Shown: in pieces, positions 7,444 through 8,111 of the stretch
How the letters are laid out: the number at the start of each line of letters is the position of its first letter
How positions within the stretch are numbered: the first letter of the stretch is position 1
Origin: Chlorobiota bacterium
GTDB lineage: Bacteria; Bacteroidota; Bacteroidia; Bacteroidales; B39-G9
NCBI GenBank assembly: GCA_030632095.1
Contig: DAOVJU010000140.1
Coordinates: forward strand, 1-8,111
Direction of reading: 5' to 3'
DNA length: 8,111 nt
Program-made: the position numbers and the translations under genes
Notes under the pieces: generated by a model
Told to the model about the DNA's origin: nothing
The model's database searches: none
The model's input: the letters and a program-made list of their open reading frames with translations, nothing else

Positions 7444-7479
7444 TTTTTCGCCTTTGTTGGTGATATCACCGACAGGGGC
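7444..7479 (+). repeat. Hairpin repeat, copy 2
   Basis: The same element as at 6389-6424 and in the same orientation: TTTTTC lead at 7444-7449, then a nearly fully paired stem from G7450 to C7479. The core GGTGATATCACC (7459-7470) is perfectly palindromic. Compared with copy 1, pair 7462/7467 is G-C instead of A-T and the outer pair 7450/7479 is G-C instead of G-U, so pairing is kept while the sequence changes. The two copies flank the antitoxin cassette at a distance of 1,055 nt. Confidence 0.8.
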
Positions 7480-7830
7480 TAAGAGAAATTCAGAAATCCA
7501 GACTTATCGTAATTTAAGCTATCGTATAAATATCGAATACAGAACAAGGAATGATGAATGTTGAAATAAGGCCATTTGATAAAATTACGAATAACATTTA
7601 GTAGAAAAAAGTAAATATATGTTCTTATCGGCAATTGACACTTCTTTATCGCACAAAGAAGAAGAAAAAAATTAGAACAATTCAGCCCTTAGGTTATGGC
7701 GAAAAGCGAACGGCAAAGCTCTCACGAACTCCTTTAAAAGAAATTATGACGTGAGTAAATTTGAGCATTTTCAATTATAGCCAGTAATTTCAGCTCGGAA
7801 TAGATAATTTATGAATTATTCAGGTTGAGA

Positions 7831-7867
7831 TACTTTTTTTAAGTGCTTACTCCTTAAAAAAAAAGTA
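7831..7867. repeat. AT-rich inverted repeat upstream of the transporter gene
   Basis: Arms TACTTTTTTTAAG (7831-7843) and CTTAAAAAAAAAGTA (7853-7867) pair over 13 bp, with two extra A in the right arm, around the 9-nt loop TGCTTACTC. It ends about 90 nt before the transporter start codon. It has no GC-rich stem followed by a T-run, so it is not a good terminator in either direction. It may be a protein-binding or bent AT tract, or a chance structure. Confidence 0.5.
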
Positions 7868-7914
7868 CACACACCATGAAAGGTAATGCATGTTCATTTC
7901 ATTGTATAAATTAG

Positions 7915-7922
7915 TACTTTTA
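7915..7922 (+). promoter_or_regulatory. Possible -7 element for the transporter gene
   Basis: The sequence TACTTTTA fits the Bacteroidota TAnnTTTG consensus at all but the last position and would give a leader of about 30 nt. The nearest upstream TTG (7902-7904) is only 10 nt away, too close for a normal -33 box, so the call is weak. Confidence 0.3.
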
Positions 7923-7958
7923 CATATAGTTAGCTTAATTAATCAGGGAAATTTAATT

Positions 7959-8111
7959 ATGGAAAAGAATAACAGGATTAAACAAGCATTTATTATCAGG
8001 GCAATCTATTTTTTGCTCTTTGCTATATTGTTGATTTATAGCTTACGCGCTGCCAGAGAGTTTTTATACCCAATTGCTATTGCCCTGCTTCTATCCTATT
8101 TATTATATCCC
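7959..8111 (+). CDS. AI-2E / PerM-family membrane transporter, 5' end only
   Basis: An open frame of 51 codons from ATG 7959 runs off the right edge of the window. It encodes a short basic N-terminus (MEKNNRIKQAFIIR), a transmembrane helix at about residues 12-29 (AIYFLLFAILLIYSL), then REFLYPIAIALLLSYLLYP, the start of the second helix. This helix-turn-helix opening, with '...l.P...a...ayll.P' in the second segment, is typical of the AI-2E family transporters (YdiK/PerM/TqsA type), eight-helix inner-membrane proteins whose substrates vary and are often unknown. A purine-rich AGGGAA at 7945-7950, 8 nt before the ATG, could serve as a ribosome binding site. The rest of the gene lies outside the window. 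Confidence 0.7.
   Translation, partial: MEKNNRIKQAFIIRAIYFLLFAILLIYSLRAAREFLYPIAIALLLSYLLYP

Larger units (their letters stand above)
7480..7958. other. Intergenic region without a credible gene
   Basis: No frame of useful length with coding character was found on either strand. The stretch 7501-7537 contains TATCGTA at 7505-7511 and 7520-7526 and a related TATCGAA at 7531-7537. The segment around 7530-7565 (CGAATACAGAACAAGGAATG and on to GATGAATGTTGAAAT) resembles a noncoding repeat I recall between genes of many Bacteroidota; only one copy is present here, so this is unproven. Positions 7685-7734 are about 54% GC, well above the surrounding DNA. An AT-rich hairpin lies at 7831-7867. Confidence 0.5.

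Noticed and set aside
7680..7760. tRNA or other known structured RNA
   Set aside because: No cloverleaf, T-loop motif or acceptor pairing could be found by eye in the GC-rich block.
1..8111. CRISPR array
   Set aside because: The only repeated element has two copies about 1 kb apart with a gene between them, not a regular repeat-spacer pattern.

Overview
The window looks like a piece of chromosome from a free-living member of the Bacteroidota, most likely a Bacteroidales/Marinilabiliales-type anaerobe or marine relative. The evidence is AT-rich DNA, a secreted multidomain protein ending in a type IX secretion (Por/T9SS type A) sorting domain, a PorT-like outer-membrane beta-barrel protein, and a TAnnTTTG-type -7 promoter element. 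No species can be named from this sequence alone.

Positions 1-1449 hold two plus-strand genes: a NodB-fold polysaccharide-deacetylase-like protein (the true start may lie left of the window) and a small outer-membrane beta-barrel protein with a signal peptide. Positions 1513-6353 are best read as one very large secreted protein gene that is split by a single frame change between about 3729 and 3768. The 5' part encodes signal peptide, lamin-tail domain, chitobiase/hexosaminidase C-terminal-like domain, CotH kinase-like domain and the start of an extracellular repeat. The 3' part encodes a right-handed beta-helix, a second lamin-tail domain, PKD, Ig-like and PKD domains, and the T9SS sorting domain. 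Joined, the product would be about 1,610 residues and would be exported and anchored at the cell surface through T9SS.

Positions 6389-7479 form a separate unit. An AbiEi-type (DUF6088-like) antitoxin gene lies on the minus strand. It is preceded by a clear 28-bp imperfect palindrome next to a -7 box, a likely self-regulatory operator. It is followed immediately by a 36-codon stub that looks like the beginning of the AbiEii toxin, whose body is missing. The unit is bracketed by two direct copies of a 30-nt hairpin element (GCC-TTTGTTGGT ... ACCGACAGGGG) whose stems differ by compensating changes. This suggests a toxin-antitoxin cassette that has lost its toxin and sits between repeated structured elements.

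Positions 7480-7958 contain no credible gene. They hold a locally GC-rich block, an AT-rich hairpin and a weak promoter candidate. The window ends inside the first 51 codons of an AI-2E/PerM-family membrane transporter gene on the plus strand.
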